Shown: in pieces, positions 1-9,739 of the stretch
Layout of the letters: every line of letters starts with the position of its first letter
Numbering within the stretch: the stretch's first letter is position 1
Notes under the pieces: model-generated
Database searches by the model: none
What the model was told of the DNA's origin: nothing
What the model saw: only the letters and a program-made list of their open reading frames with translations
Translations under genes and position numbers: made by a program
DNA from: Mucilaginibacter mali
GTDB taxonomy: Bacteria > Bacteroidota > Bacteroidia > Sphingobacteriales > Sphingobacteriaceae
Reading direction: 5' to 3'
Length of the DNA: 64,000 nucleotides
NCBI RefSeq assembly: GCF_013283875.1
Contig: NZ_CP054139.1
Location: forward strand, 2,666,001 to 2,730,000

Positions 1-142
1 CCGCAAACGCATAGGGATTATGCTGCTTGGGGTCTTTTTTGTGCTTCAGGTGATAGGCACTGTGGGCACTGTCCTGCTGCGCTGTTTGCGCATGAACTGT
101 AAAAGCCATGCTTAGTAGTAGTAATAGGATAAGCTTTTTCAT
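1..142 (-). CDS. Small exported protein, 3' part cut by window edge
   Basis: This is the first 47 codons of a small secreted protein. Its full copy (64 aa) is at 57099-57293 in the inverted repeat. It starts with a Sec signal peptide (MKKL, a run of leucines, then VHAQ) followed by a short hydrophilic region rich in His and Lys. The start codon overlaps the stop of the lipoprotein gene upstream as ATGA, so the two are probably translationally coupled. I do not recognise a family. Its place as last gene of an RHS toxin/immunity module suggests an accessory immunity or envelope role, which is inference only. Confidence 0.75.
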   Translation of the reverse strand, partial: MKKLILLLLLSMAFTVHAQTAQQDSAHSAYHLKHKKDPKQHNPYAFA

Positions 143-810
143 TGGCCATTGTAATTTTCAACCACTTTATAATCACCATTTTTTGAGATGATTAAGAATA
201 CCCCTTTTCCTATATCTGTTGTAGGTATTGCAAGAGAATAAACCAGTACTATTTGACTTTTATCTTTATTTCTCCGCGAAAGATTGGGCATCAATATAGT
301 ACCATATTTTTTTAGGTTACCTCCGAATTCATCTTTAAAGTAGGGGGCGAAATCGCTTGCTCTAAACTGCTTTTTCAAAACAGTATCTCTCTTATTGACA
401 AGTAACACATCTGATGCAAATTCATGTGTTAAGAAGTCTTTGGGAGCGCTCTTATCAATATCATATGACTTGGGTACCAATAAATTGGTGTTCTTCAGAC
501 AATAATATTTTAGATGAAAGTTTAAGCTGTCATTACCATTAACTAACATGGTATCAATTGTTTTAACATCATCATAGCTTTTTAATATTCTATTTTTTTC
601 ATCCGATTGCGAAGGTGTTTCTTCTTCACTATCGGAGCGATTGCCTTTAGCCATTTGAGCATCAATCGCTTTCTGTTTAGCATCTGCTACTGCTTTGGAC
701 GTATCGCCAGTATTGTTTAAAGAGTCGGATGAACTCTTGGTCGAGCTGCTGTTGCAACTTGTCCATGTGGCTGTTGCGATTAGAAGTAATATTAAAAGTC
801 GTTTATTCAT
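139..810 (-). CDS. Putative immunity lipoprotein of the left RHS module
   Basis: A lipoprotein of about 223 aa. The N-terminus MNKRLLILLLIATATWTSC is a lipoprotein signal with the modified Cys near residue 19. A Ser/Thr/Asp-rich linker and a mixed alpha/beta domain follow. I chose the ATG at 810; an in-frame TTG three codons upstream is less likely. It lies about 20 bp downstream of the RHS gene with the NlpC/P60-like tip. In polymorphic toxin loci this slot holds the immunity gene, and a lipoprotein would sit in the compartment where a peptidoglycan hydrolase acts. The encoded protein is identical to that of 56431-57102. I recognise no named immunity family, so the function rests on position. 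Confidence 0.65.
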   Translation of the reverse strand: MNKRLLILLLIATATWTSCNSSSTKSSSDSLNNTGDTSKAVADAKQKAIDAQMAKGNRSDSEEETPSQSDEKNRILKSYDDVKTIDTMLVNGNDSLNFHLKYYCLKNTNLLVPKSYDIDKSAPKDFLTHEFASDVLLVNKRDTVLKKQFRASDFAPYFKDEFGGNLKKYGTILMPNLSRRNKDKSQIVLVYSLAIPTTDIGKGVFLIISKNGDYKVVENYNGQ

Positions 811-829
811 TTTCTGCAATTTAGATATG

Positions 830-3800
830 TTACATATTATCCATTATGTAATTAAAAGTATTAACTACACTACTCTTTATTGAATTCCATAAACCGCCTT
901 GGCTTTGTTGTTGGGGTTTATTATTGGATGGTGCTGATGCCGGTGCATCAGGTTTAGTATCAAATTTATTAAAACTTACAATTCGCTTTCCCCAATACAT
1001 AACTTTTCCATTCTGTATAAGGTTGCTTACCCTCGGTCCAGAAGTTCCACTTGAGGGATCTCCACCTGAATCCGTCATCTGTAAGTTTACAAAATTGCCA
1101 TCTTTATCCCTTTGGACCAAAGTAATAAGTCCCCCATGCTTATTGCCATTTAATGTGACGACATTTCCTGGTACTACATCTTCTGGATCAACATTTGGTA
1201 GATTCTTGTCAATATTGGTTATACCATTACTTTTTCCGTGGTTAGGGTCTTTTTCGCCTCCAGCAACGACAACTTTTGTAATTAATCCAGAACAGTCGAT
1301 TTCGGAACCGGGGCCATCCTCGCCTTTCGCACCTAACCTATACGTATTACCTTTTCCATTATCATTTCCTGCTACCCATCTCCCTGCCTCCCTAACAGCT
1401 GCGTTTCTTTGAGCAGTATCTCGACCATCAGGGTCTATAAACCTAATAGGGTTATTAACCGCATAATTATAGGGTGTCCATCGGCTATTTTTCTCCGCAA
1501 GAGGATCAATAGCAGTCCACCTCGCAATTACAGGGTCGTAGAAACGTGCACCGTAATCATATCTGTTAACCTCAGCCTGCAGCTCTTTCCCATTGTACAG
1601 AAACCGGTTAGGGTCTGAAGGTGTAGGGTTTTGAGAAGCTGTCATACCGAAAGGATAATATTCGTTAGCCTGCTTTGCCGAATAAGCTCCGGTAGATGAG
1701 TCAAAGGTAACGCGTTCATTTCCTAACTGGTCCCTTAATGAGTATTCGTAATTGACATTCCCGTTAAGATTCAGTACACGGCCTTCCTCTGTAGCCGCAT
1801 AAATTATCCCATTATCATAAAAGATACCATTATCATATTCTGTAGTACCAAAAGCCGGGTTGCTGCTTGTCCTTTGCAATTTTTCGCCCCTTGCATTATA
1901 GGTATACGTTATGCTGGCCGAACCGTTACTCTCTCCTGTCGGTAAATTCAGGTAATTATAAGTAAGTGTCCTGCCGGTACGGGCGTCAATTTTCATATTA
2001 CCGTTCTTATCGTAAGTATATGTACCCGAGGTTAGATTGGTGACCGACTGGAGCTGGCTCCCGTAATTTGCATAGTCATAATTGTAAGTATAAGTATTGC
2101 TTGTGCCATTTCCCACGCGTATTAACTGCGAAATATTGCCGAGATTATCATAATTGATGTTCTTCTCCTCGAACCCGGCGGTCGGCGAAATTCCGGATAA
2201 CAACCGGTTAAGAGGATCATATGTATAATTGTAATGATGATAAAGATTGCCCGGTACACCCCAGTACTGGTTGCTGATATTACCGTTATAATTGGGCTGT
2301 ACGCCATCAGCCGCGTCATCATAATTCAATTGGAACGCAAATAACGGCGCGCTTGCCGATTTGAGCCAACCGCGTTCATTGTACTTGTAGTCAATGGCCT
2401 GCAAATAAGTGGTATCACCGGAACTAATGGTGCCGTGTAGGCTTTTTTTCATTAATTGCCCCAGTTCGTTGTACTCGAGTTTGCTTAAGACAACTTTACT
2501 TCCTGAACCTGTTGCCTGTTCGGTCCTTACTTTCCGCCCCAAATGGTCATATGCGTACCAATTGGTGATAACCAGGCCGGGGATAGCCGAACTATAATGT
2601 GTACGGGTGGTTTTGGTGATCTGTCCGCTAAAGTTATACTCGTGATTAAACCGGTCTGTTCCTCCAATATTATTTTGCTTGATGACCTCGTTTTCGCGTG
2701 CCTCGTCATCATAGTAGTAGGTTTCTGATAGCATTGCCCCGGTCGAGAGATTCTTCTGTGAACTGGCAGTCATCAACCCTTTGGTAAAGGGTGTGGCCAA
2801 GCCGGAATTGGAACTGTAAGTAGTGATCGGAAGGTTATAATCGTCATAGTAGTTGACGGCGTAGAGCGATGCCCAGGTCGAGGGCCAGCTGTACGCTGTA
2901 TAACCATTGGGTAATGATGCGTTCCTGGTTTCCCAGTTTGACGGTTGCTGGTCGATGTCATCGGTGATCTGCTGATGTCCTCTGCTATCTGTAAGCTTTC
3001 CGGTCATGATGGTACGCCCCAATCCGTCGTACTTTATAAATGACCATTCGTTAGTTTGCGCCTGCTCGGCGTCTTGCGTTGCCACGACCTGGTCAAGTGT
3101 GTTATACACCATGAACACCCATCCTTTGCCGGGTACCTTCCTTTCTGTAACACGCCCCTGGGTATCGTAATGATAGGCATAGACAAAATTGCTAAAGAAC
3201 AGATCGGTGGAATTGTCATTAAAACTGGTAGGCAGCGCGGTATTGTTGGCTATAGGCGGCACCACGTAGACAAGATCACCTAAATCATTGTAGATATAAT
3301 AGGTTTTTAGCCCGGCGGCAGATGATACACATAGCTTTTTCCCATCCTTGTTTATATAGCTTATACTGCTATTGCCATTTTCGTCGGTACCCGTGGTTTT
3401 CGATAACTCTCCACCATTGTAGGTTCCGGATACGGCAGCTCCCGATGAGGTTATTGTCCACATCAGCACCTCGCTGCTTATATTAGACTCATAGGCTGTT
3501 TTAACATCGTGGTTTGCCGAAGTCTGCCAGGTCAAACCGGGCGCTCCCTGCTCTTTAATGCGATTCAGTGCGGAGTTTTCAAAAATGGTTTCAGCGAATG
3601 GCGCATCTGTTCTTATCGTATTCGCTGCCCAAGCCGTTGCCTGATGGTAGAAATCGGGTTGCTGTACATTGATCGCGTCGGACTTATAACTTCCGTCATT
3701 GAGCGCACCAGGCCGGTTCGCATAAGGAAGGTACTGTATGCTTTCACGTCCGCTTGCATCATAAGCATGGGGCTGAACAATATCCGCATGACTTGCAGAC

Positions 3801-5290
3801 CCTTTATAGGTTACCGCCTGCAATGGCCTGCCCAGTCCGTCAATGTATGCGACGGTCTGATTGACCTCACCGACATTTTTTCCGATAAGGCCCGATACGG
3901 TTTGAATAGGGCTGCGGGCGGTGAATGTTTTCACATAGTTTTGATTCCCTGAACTGCTACCACCACTGCTTACGGAGATGGTGAGATAGGCATACCCTGT
4001 TCCGGCAGAACTTGACGCACTGATCGTGTACATTGTTGCCGGGGATACCGTGGTTGGTGTTCCGCTGATCGTGCCGGTACTTTTATCCAAATACAGGCCT
4101 GCCGGTAACGCCGGCGAGATTGAATAGCCGACCACACTAACCTTCCTGATGAGGTTATTCCCATAATCCGCGACGTACAGGTCGCCTGACCAATCAATGG
4201 TAGCGCCATAAGGATAATTGAACGTTGAACTATTGCCTGTGCCGTCTGCAAAGCCCGCCGCACCATAAAGACTGCCTGCAAAGGTGGTAACGACACCCGC
4301 CGGGGTTATTTTCCTGATCGAGTGGCTATACTCATCAACAACATACACATTACCGGCTGCATCCGACGCTACAGAATTGGGCAACCCGAAGCTTGCCCCG
4401 GTACCTGTTCCATTTACATTCGCTGATGTTCCGTTTCCGGCGAGCGTAGAGACCTGGCCACTGATGTCAATCTTTCTGATCCGGTATCCGAGACGGTCTG
4501 AAATATACAGGTTCCCTGACGGGTCAGAAACCACGCCCATTGGATTGTGAAAAGAAGCACTCATCGCAGGGCCATCCTGGGAGCCCGTCGCGCCCGTACC
4601 GGCAACCGTCGTTACATTTCCGGCAACATCGATCTTCCGGATAAGATTATTACTGTAGTCTGCTACATATATATTGCCATTATGGTCTACACTCAATCCT
4701 GTGGGGTTGTTAAACGTAGCCAGGTATGCAGGGCCGTTCTGAGAACCGGGATAACCTGTTCCGGCAACTGTGGTTACGTCGCCCGCAGGCGTTATCTTCC
4801 TGATCGCGTGATTGAGTTGGTCGGCCACGTACACGTTCCCTGCATTATCGCAGGCAACCCCGGCAGGGTGATTAAATACTGCCAAAGTCCCGTGTCCATT
4901 GCCATAACCACCATACCCCGCACCGGCAAAAGTGCTGACATTTCCATATGCGTCGATCTTCCTGATGTACTGGTTGCCGCAATCTGCTACGTAAACATTG
5001 CCGAAAGGGTCTGCACCTACTGCCAATGGAATATAAAAGGAAGCCGCTGATCCCTGGCCATTTGTCGCACCGGACGAATAGGGATTTCCCGCTAACGTGG
5101 TTGTCTGGCTGTATGTGTTTACCGGGTCGCCTGTATTCGAGACGGTTAATGGGGATATGGTATTATTAACGTAAAAGGTCTGGTTGCTTTGTCCATAGGA
5201 CAAATTTGGTTGTGCTTTCACCAGGCTTGCCGATAACATCAAAAGAAATATTCCAAATACCGGAATAAGAGATTTGTTTTTCATAAGCAT
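830..5290 (-). CDS. NHL-RHS polymorphic toxin with NlpC/P60-like tip
   Basis: A 1486-aa exported protein. It has a signal peptide (to about residue 26), then about six NHL beta-propeller repeats (roughly 60-395; recurring GNVYVAD..N..IRKI), a putative Ig domain (about 398-455), a DUF6443-type segment (about 463-600, GLGRPLQ), YD repeats and the RHS core ([16 protein letters not shown], about 1243). The variable tip is about 240 aa. The tip contains D-C-S-G (Cys1333) and K-H-G-G (His1385), the signature of NlpC/P60 cysteine peptidases, which usually cut peptidoglycan peptides. The start overlaps the upstream stop as TAATG; a second ATG lies two codons in. The NHL and Ig region is absent from the paralogue at 53070. 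The tip is more AT-rich than the core, as expected of an exchanged cassette. Confidence 0.85.
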   Translation of the reverse strand: MLMKNKSLIPVFGIFLLMLSASLVKAQPNLSYGQSNQTFYVNNTISPLTVSNTGDPVNTYSQTTTLAGNPYSSGATNGQGSAASFYIPLAVGADPFGNVYVADCGNQYIRKIDAYGNVSTFAGAGYGGYGNGHGTLAVFNHPAGVACDNAGNVYVADQLNHAIRKITPAGDVTTVAGTGYPGSQNGPAYLATFNNPTGLSVDHNGNIYVADYSNNLIRKIDVAGNVTTVAGTGATGSQDGPAMSASFHNPMGVVSDPSGNLYISDRLGYRIRKIDISGQVSTLAGNGTSANVNGTGTGASFGLPNSVASDAAGNVYVVDEYSHSIRKITPAGVVTTFAGSLYGAAGFADGTGNSSTFNYPYGATIDWSGDLYVADYGNNLIRKVSVVGYSISPALPAGLYLDKSTGTISGTPTTVSPATMYTISASSSAGTGYAYLTISVSSGGSSSGNQNYVKTFTARSPIQTVSGLIGKNVGEVNQTVAYIDGLGRPLQAVTYKGSASHADIVQPHAYDASGRESIQYLPYANRPGALNDGSYKSDAINVQQPDFYHQATAWAANTIRTDAPFAETIFENSALNRIKEQGAPGLTWQTSANHDVKTAYESNISSEVLMWTITSSGAAVSGTYNGGELSKTTGTDENGNSSISYINKDGKKLCVSSAAGLKTYYIYNDLGDLVYVVPPIANNTALPTSFNDNSTDLFFSNFVYAYHYDTQGRVTERKVPGKGWVFMVYNTLDQVVATQDAEQAQTNEWSFIKYDGLGRTIMTGKLTDSRGHQQITDDIDQQPSNWETRNASLPNGYTAYSWPSTWASLYAVNYYDDYNLPITTYSSNSGLATPFTKGLMTASSQKNLSTGAMLSETYYYDDEARENEVIKQNNIGGTDRFNHEYNFSGQITKTTRTHYSSAIPGLVITNWYAYDHLGRKVRTEQATGSGSKVVLSKLEYNELGQLMKKSLHGTISSGDTTYLQAIDYKYNERGWLKSASAPLFAFQLNYDDAADGVQPNYNGNISNQYWGVPGNLYHHYNYTYDPLNRLLSGISPTAGFEEKNINYDNLGNISQLIRVGNGTSNTYTYNYDYANYGSQLQSVTNLTSGTYTYDKNGNMKIDARTGRTLTYNYLNLPTGESNGSASITYTYNARGEKLQRTSSNPAFGTTEYDNGIFYDNGIIYAATEEGRVLNLNGNVNYEYSLRDQLGNERVTFDSSTGAYSAKQANEYYPFGMTASQNPTPSDPNRFLYNGKELQAEVNRYDYGARFYDPVIARWTAIDPLAEKNSRWTPYNYAVNNPIRFIDPDGRDTAQRNAAVREAGRWVAGNDNGKGNTYRLGAKGEDGPGSEIDCSGLITKVVVAGGEKDPNHGKSNGITNIDKNLPNVDPEDVVPGNVVTLNGNKHGGLITLVQRDKDGNFVNLQMTDSGGDPSSGTSGPRVSNLIQNGKVMYWGKRIVSFNKFDTKPDAPASAPSNNKPQQQSQGGLWNSIKSSVVNTFNYIMDNM

Positions 5291-5742
5291 TATTGGTTGT
5301 TTTTTATTACCCTGATTGTGTCCTTTGAAATACTTTTAGTTTTTTGAACGTGCGCAACTTTATCGAGCGCTTTTTGCTGACGGGACTGTATATCCATGCG
5401 ATGGCCCCTTTGGATACGGGATAAACTATCTGATCCTTTAACCCACTTCAAACGCTCCTCCTGGGTCAACACGGAGTCCATCCTGTATCGTCTTTCCCAT
5501 ATCATTCTTTTCAAAAGGCTTTCTTTGTCTTGCGGATTAATATCGGTCCTGCGAAGCAGCGCACGGAAATCGTCGCGCTTGTATTCAATTGCTTCAAGGA
5601 TAACGGCCGCACGTTTTTTCGATACTGAAAGTTTCTTTGCCAGTCTGGCGATGGTTGAATCCTTACCTTTATTTTGAGGCGACTGTGAATGACCTATAAC
5701 AGCCATTAACAATAAGATTCCAGTCAAAAATATATTTCTCAT
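5290..5742 (-). CDS. Small exported helical protein between RHS genes
   Basis: A 150-aa protein with a signal peptide (MRNIFLTGILLLMAVIGHSQ) and a highly charged, Arg/Lys-rich, probably all-helical mature part. It lies 11 bp downstream of the SpvB-like gene and overlaps the start of the NHL-RHS gene by one base (TAATG), so the three form one operon. The right-hand RHS operon lacks it. I do not recognise the family. A helper role in export or assembly of the RHS complex is only inferred from position. Confidence 0.7.
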   Translation of the reverse strand: MRNIFLTGILLLMAVIGHSQSPQNKGKDSTIARLAKKLSVSKKRAAVILEAIEYKRDDFRALLRRTDINPQDKESLLKRMIWERRYRMDSVLTQEERLKWVKGSDSLSRIQRGHRMDIQSRQQKALDKVAHVQKTKSISKDTIRVIKNNQ

Positions 5743-5753
5743 GCCTTTGTGTT

Positions 5754-8700
5754 TTAAAAATAGATGAATGGTATAACAGTGTTACTGCTGCCGGCCGGCA
5801 ATAATAGATTGTAGCTGAAGGACGTATAATCATCCGTCTCGTTGTAGTCGTAATCAAAATACGCATTCCAGTCGCTGAGGAACAGCGTTCCTATGTAAAA
5901 CGAATTAACGTTCGCCGGGATATTATAATTAAGGTTATTCGTTGAGTTATAAAAATTAATATAATCGCTATAACTCACATCCTGAACCAAAGTAATGTTC
6001 ATTGCGGATGTAATTGTCAATGGTGTGGTGCATGCGGCATCGGAATAAAACCGTATATAGAATTCGCCCGTCGTATAATATTCGTCGTGTAAATAAACAT
6101 TGTTCTGGGTTCCTATCGGACCACCAATCTCCAGCCTGGCAAATATGGTCTGCGCCGGCTTGGGAACAGTAACAAAACAGTCGGTTTGCTGGCCTGCGTA
6201 GTTATAGCAATAATGGGTTTTGATATTACCATGCTGATCCCTGACAGTACTCAGACGGTTATAGTCATCGTACTCAAAATAGGTGGTATTGCCACGCGAA
6301 TCTGTGTTACTGGTGATGTTCTGCTGACTATCGTAAGTGTAAGTAGTAATAGCCGCATCAGTTGGATAAACGCTGACATCATCGATAGCATCTGCGCCCG
6401 ATGGCAGCACGGTATGCGGCCCGCTGTAGCTTTCGATTGTATAATGCCATGTACCCGATGAACGGTACCAGTAAGTTAGCTGATAGCTGCGACCGTTTGC
6501 CGGTGGTGTAAACGGTACATAATAGCTGCCATTATTATATTTCGTCCCTGTATGGGCCAGTCCGGAGGCACCTGCTTCTTCAAAATTTGTGTGGAAAACC
6601 TCCGTTTCGACAGCATTCTCAACCTTTGCAATCGGCAGGGTTTGCCCGTATCCGTAAACATTACACGCGGGAGCCACACCGTTTTTTTTCGCCCTGGTCA
6701 TATTACCATAACTGTCGTATGTAAATGCGCCTGTTGTTTTGAGCGCGGCATTCATTCGTTGGATAGACTCTGAAGATGGCCGGAACAAGCTTGCCCCATA
6801 TTCCGAATATTCGCGATGGTTTAGAAAATCCTGGATTCCTCCGGTTTTATGCACGGTTTCTACCACCTCGTTTACTGCGTTCGCTGCTTTCATATGGGCG
6901 TAAACTAAATTGGGGTCCCTGTTCGCCGCGACCATATCCGGTGGATATAAATACACGGTTTCGTCGCTCTGCCCCTTACTGTTTGTTGTCGCGACAGATT
7001 GTACCGTTAACCATTGAGGGTCATAAATATAATTGTGGGTTTGAACGATGTTAGCCTGCCCGGGATGATATTCAATATCCGTCACCTGATCCGGCAGGAA
7101 AGCGTAGGTATACGTTTTAAACGCAGTACCTTGCAGGGTATATGCTGAGGTCTGTACGGAGCCCGTATACTCGGTACTTATATTTCTGACATATTCGGTA
7201 CTTTGATTTATTGGAGCATAATGAATGGTCTTATCCTTTAGCGGGTTAAAGTTATTATCGTATACAATTTGCCGGATAAGCCTGCCTCTTTGAAATGCCC
7301 GGGATGTGAATCTTCTGGTATCAGGCAACGGACCGGTTGTGACAAACGGTGCTTCATCCATATTATCCCCATTATCGAAATTGGAAAAAAAGTTGGACCA
7401 GTAGCTACCATTGGAGAATAGCTCTGTAACCTCGCTGTAACCGATATGGCTCCCGTTATTGTTACTGCAGGCCGCGAGCTGCTCTGTCGTCATGGTATCA
7501 AAATATGGCTTTGTATAGCCGTTATAATAGGGGTCAAATGGGGAGCCGGATGCGGATGTAAAGGTACCCCCATGTATCCCGCTGGAAATTAGCGAACTCG
7601 CGGCCGGTGAAAAATTGCCCACATACTTATATTTTATCCAGTCCGCTATCGTGTTATCGCTATTATAATGGTCTACCTCGGCAATACGAAGCCCGCCAGC
7701 GATCTTTTCTGGTGCGACGGCCAATAAAGGGCCGTTGCGGTTGACGGACAGCTGCTGGGAGTAAGTATGTGGTTCAAAATGAAAAACGCTATACCCACCG
7801 GTGGGATAAATGACCTTATCCAGAATCTCAGCCTGGAGATAGGCAGCACTCGGCTGTAAGGACGTATATACATCCTGCCCGGATGTCGCCGGCCCATTAT
7901 AATAGCCCCAAAAGTCCTTCATGTTGCTGCAATAGCCGGGTAACATTTGATCATTGTGATACTGCAGGGAATAGGTTTCTATAGGACTGTTTCCGTAGCC
8001 CTGCTTGATCACACTTCCCAGCTTAAGCCGTTGCGACGCTGTATTGACATAGTTGAAGTTCGTCTTTAAGGCCAGGGTGTTGGTCCTATCGTAAACGCAG
8101 ATATTATCAAGTTTGTAAAATTTTGGCGGCGTCCCGAAGGCAGGCGTATTATAATTATAGCCTATACCGGGGAGGAAAGATTGCCGGAATTCAGGATCGT
8201 AAACATTTGCCATAGCCTGTCCCTGACCGCCAATATCGAACCAATTCCAGAAATTAAGAAACCAGTGGCCATAATCGACCGTAAACTTCGAGGCGTCATA
8301 TTGCATTTCAACACTTTCGGAGCGGTTAAAGGTTATTTGCGTTACAGGTGTGATAATGTTTTTCAGGTAACTGGGAAAGATGAGGGAGCCTGTTAGCTGG
8401 TCCGGTCCCTGACCGGTCGTATTATATTGCGAAAAATCACCGCGATAGATCGCCTGTAATACTTCCTCGCCACGCTCATAGCTAAAATCAATCGTTTCAC
8501 CGTTTTGAAGGATTATCTGGGTGAGGTGCCACGTTTTGGGCACCAATGGAGCGACATCAACCGAGAGCATGCTGGATGAGAACTCGATGGATTGCGGGCT
8601 TCCGCCAAAAACGTACCTGGTCCCGTGAGGATCGGTTAAGGTGAATTTGCCAAAGCCAGATTTCTGTGTACCACTTTCCCATGCCCCTTCAAAAGAGATC

Positions 8701-9386
8701 ATGTCAGCCGGGTTGAAGTCAACCGTTACGTGTTCGTCGCATCGAACCTTCCAGTGCCTGGTCTCGTCCAGGTAAAATGTGCCACTATACCCTAAAAAAG
8801 AAAACTGGAATTCATCCGGCTGATAATCCTTAACTGTTCGTAGAGGAAGATTGTGGAGATAGGTGTTCCAGTTCGGATAATTGGTCAGGTCAAAAGTAGC
8901 TGATTGGATATTTGTCGCTGTCGCCCAGTTGCTGCCCGAAAAGAAACCATAATTATAATAATAGCCGAGTTGTGTGGTGTTAAACCGGTAATGTATGTAC
9001 GGGTCAAAAATAGCTATCTCATCAGGCTTGTCATTTACTACCCTATTGATCGCCCCGCCAGCAGAAAGGTCCCAACCTAAGCCCACCCAGCCTGGGTGGA
9101 CATCGGGTTTCACCATATTAGTGTTGTAGGACAGCGCGATTGGCACGGTTACGTTCCGGTATTTCAATTCATAGACCGGGATATTAATGCCAGGAGTGCC
9201 GGTAGCGGCGGCAGCGGGAAATTGCGTAAAGATCCCGAGGCTCGCGGCATTTGGTGAAGCCGTGGTAACAAGTTGGTCCGGCTGAATACTGTTTTGCGCG
9301 TACAGGATTTTTGCCGGAAATAAAAACAAGCATAAAAGTGCGAGGGCAGATCTGAAAAGACCTTTTGGGGTTAAGGTGAAGTGCAT
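5754..9386 (-). CDS. SpvB/TcB-like N-terminal RHS partner protein
   Basis: A 1210-aa exported protein and first gene of the left RHS operon. A signal peptide ends near residue 30 (LYAQN). Residues about 60-115 have the SpvB/TcB-type start (GTPGINIPVYELKYRNVTVPIALSYN, then GWVGLGWDLSAGG) found in the beta-barrel shell of Tc toxin B subunits and Bacteroidota RHS proteins. Long beta-rich stretches follow, with YD-type repeats near 1010-1065 (TYTYDSQQN, YFEYDDYNRL). The last 145 residues are extra relative to the paralogue at 49733 and unrecognised. It carries no RHS core or tip, so it probably works with the RHS protein two genes downstream, in a split version of a B/C shell (inference). Confidence 0.8.
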   Translation of the reverse strand: MHFTLTPKGLFRSALALLCLFLFPAKILYAQNSIQPDQLVTTASPNAASLGIFTQFPAAAATGTPGINIPVYELKYRNVTVPIALSYNTNMVKPDVHPGWVGLGWDLSAGGAINRVVNDKPDEIAIFDPYIHYRFNTTQLGYYYNYGFFSGSNWATATNIQSATFDLTNYPNWNTYLHNLPLRTVKDYQPDEFQFSFLGYSGTFYLDETRHWKVRCDEHVTVDFNPADMISFEGAWESGTQKSGFGKFTLTDPHGTRYVFGGSPQSIEFSSSMLSVDVAPLVPKTWHLTQIILQNGETIDFSYERGEEVLQAIYRGDFSQYNTTGQGPDQLTGSLIFPSYLKNIITPVTQITFNRSESVEMQYDASKFTVDYGHWFLNFWNWFDIGGQGQAMANVYDPEFRQSFLPGIGYNYNTPAFGTPPKFYKLDNICVYDRTNTLALKTNFNYVNTASQRLKLGSVIKQGYGNSPIETYSLQYHNDQMLPGYCSNMKDFWGYYNGPATSGQDVYTSLQPSAAYLQAEILDKVIYPTGGYSVFHFEPHTYSQQLSVNRNGPLLAVAPEKIAGGLRIAEVDHYNSDNTIADWIKYKYVGNFSPAASSLISSGIHGGTFTSASGSPFDPYYNGYTKPYFDTMTTEQLAACSNNNGSHIGYSEVTELFSNGSYWSNFFSNFDNGDNMDEAPFVTTGPLPDTRRFTSRAFQRGRLIRQIVYDNNFNPLKDKTIHYAPINQSTEYVRNISTEYTGSVQTSAYTLQGTAFKTYTYAFLPDQVTDIEYHPGQANIVQTHNYIYDPQWLTVQSVATTNSKGQSDETVYLYPPDMVAANRDPNLVYAHMKAANAVNEVVETVHKTGGIQDFLNHREYSEYGASLFRPSSESIQRMNAALKTTGAFTYDSYGNMTRAKKNGVAPACNVYGYGQTLPIAKVENAVETEVFHTNFEEAGASGLAHTGTKYNNGSYYVPFTPPANGRSYQLTYWYRSSGTWHYTIESYSGPHTVLPSGADAIDDVSVYPTDAAITTYTYDSQQNITSNTDSRGNTTYFEYDDYNRLSTVRDQHGNIKTHYCYNYAGQQTDCFVTVPKPAQTIFARLEIGGPIGTQNNVYLHDEYYTTGEFYIRFYSDAACTTPLTITSAMNITLVQDVSYSDYINFYNSTNNLNYNIPANVNSFYIGTLFLSDWNAYFDYDYNETDDYTSFSYNLLLPAGSSNTVIPFIYF

Positions 9387-9739
9387 TTGATAATGATGGT
9401 GGTTTATAGTTCTGAAGTGTTTTCTCCAGTCAATATGAAACTTTTGAAATGCGAAGCGTATATGCCCATCGCATTTTATAGATTAATAATAATGTCCGGA
9501 AAATGACAATTACTGGCTGAGTATAATCTGACTAAGCGGTTGTAATGTGGGAGGAAAATACAGTTGATTTCATGATAAAGGTGATAAAGGTTAATATACT
9601 GGTTTAATTATTTCGTCGAACAGGCTTCATAAAGGCTATTCGATTTCATTAACTGTACAATTTTAAAAAAACAAAATCAAAATTCCTATATAATAAAAAA
9701 TTTGTCAATCAGTGATTGCACGGTAATTGACCCCAATAA
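9387..9739. other. Intergenic region upstream of left RHS operon
   Basis: A non-coding AT-rich stretch between the start of the SpvB-like gene (minus) and the orphan RHS fragment (plus). It must hold the promoter of the left RHS operon near its left end, but I see no clear -33/-7 pair. I see no hairpin or coding potential. Confidence 0.4.
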
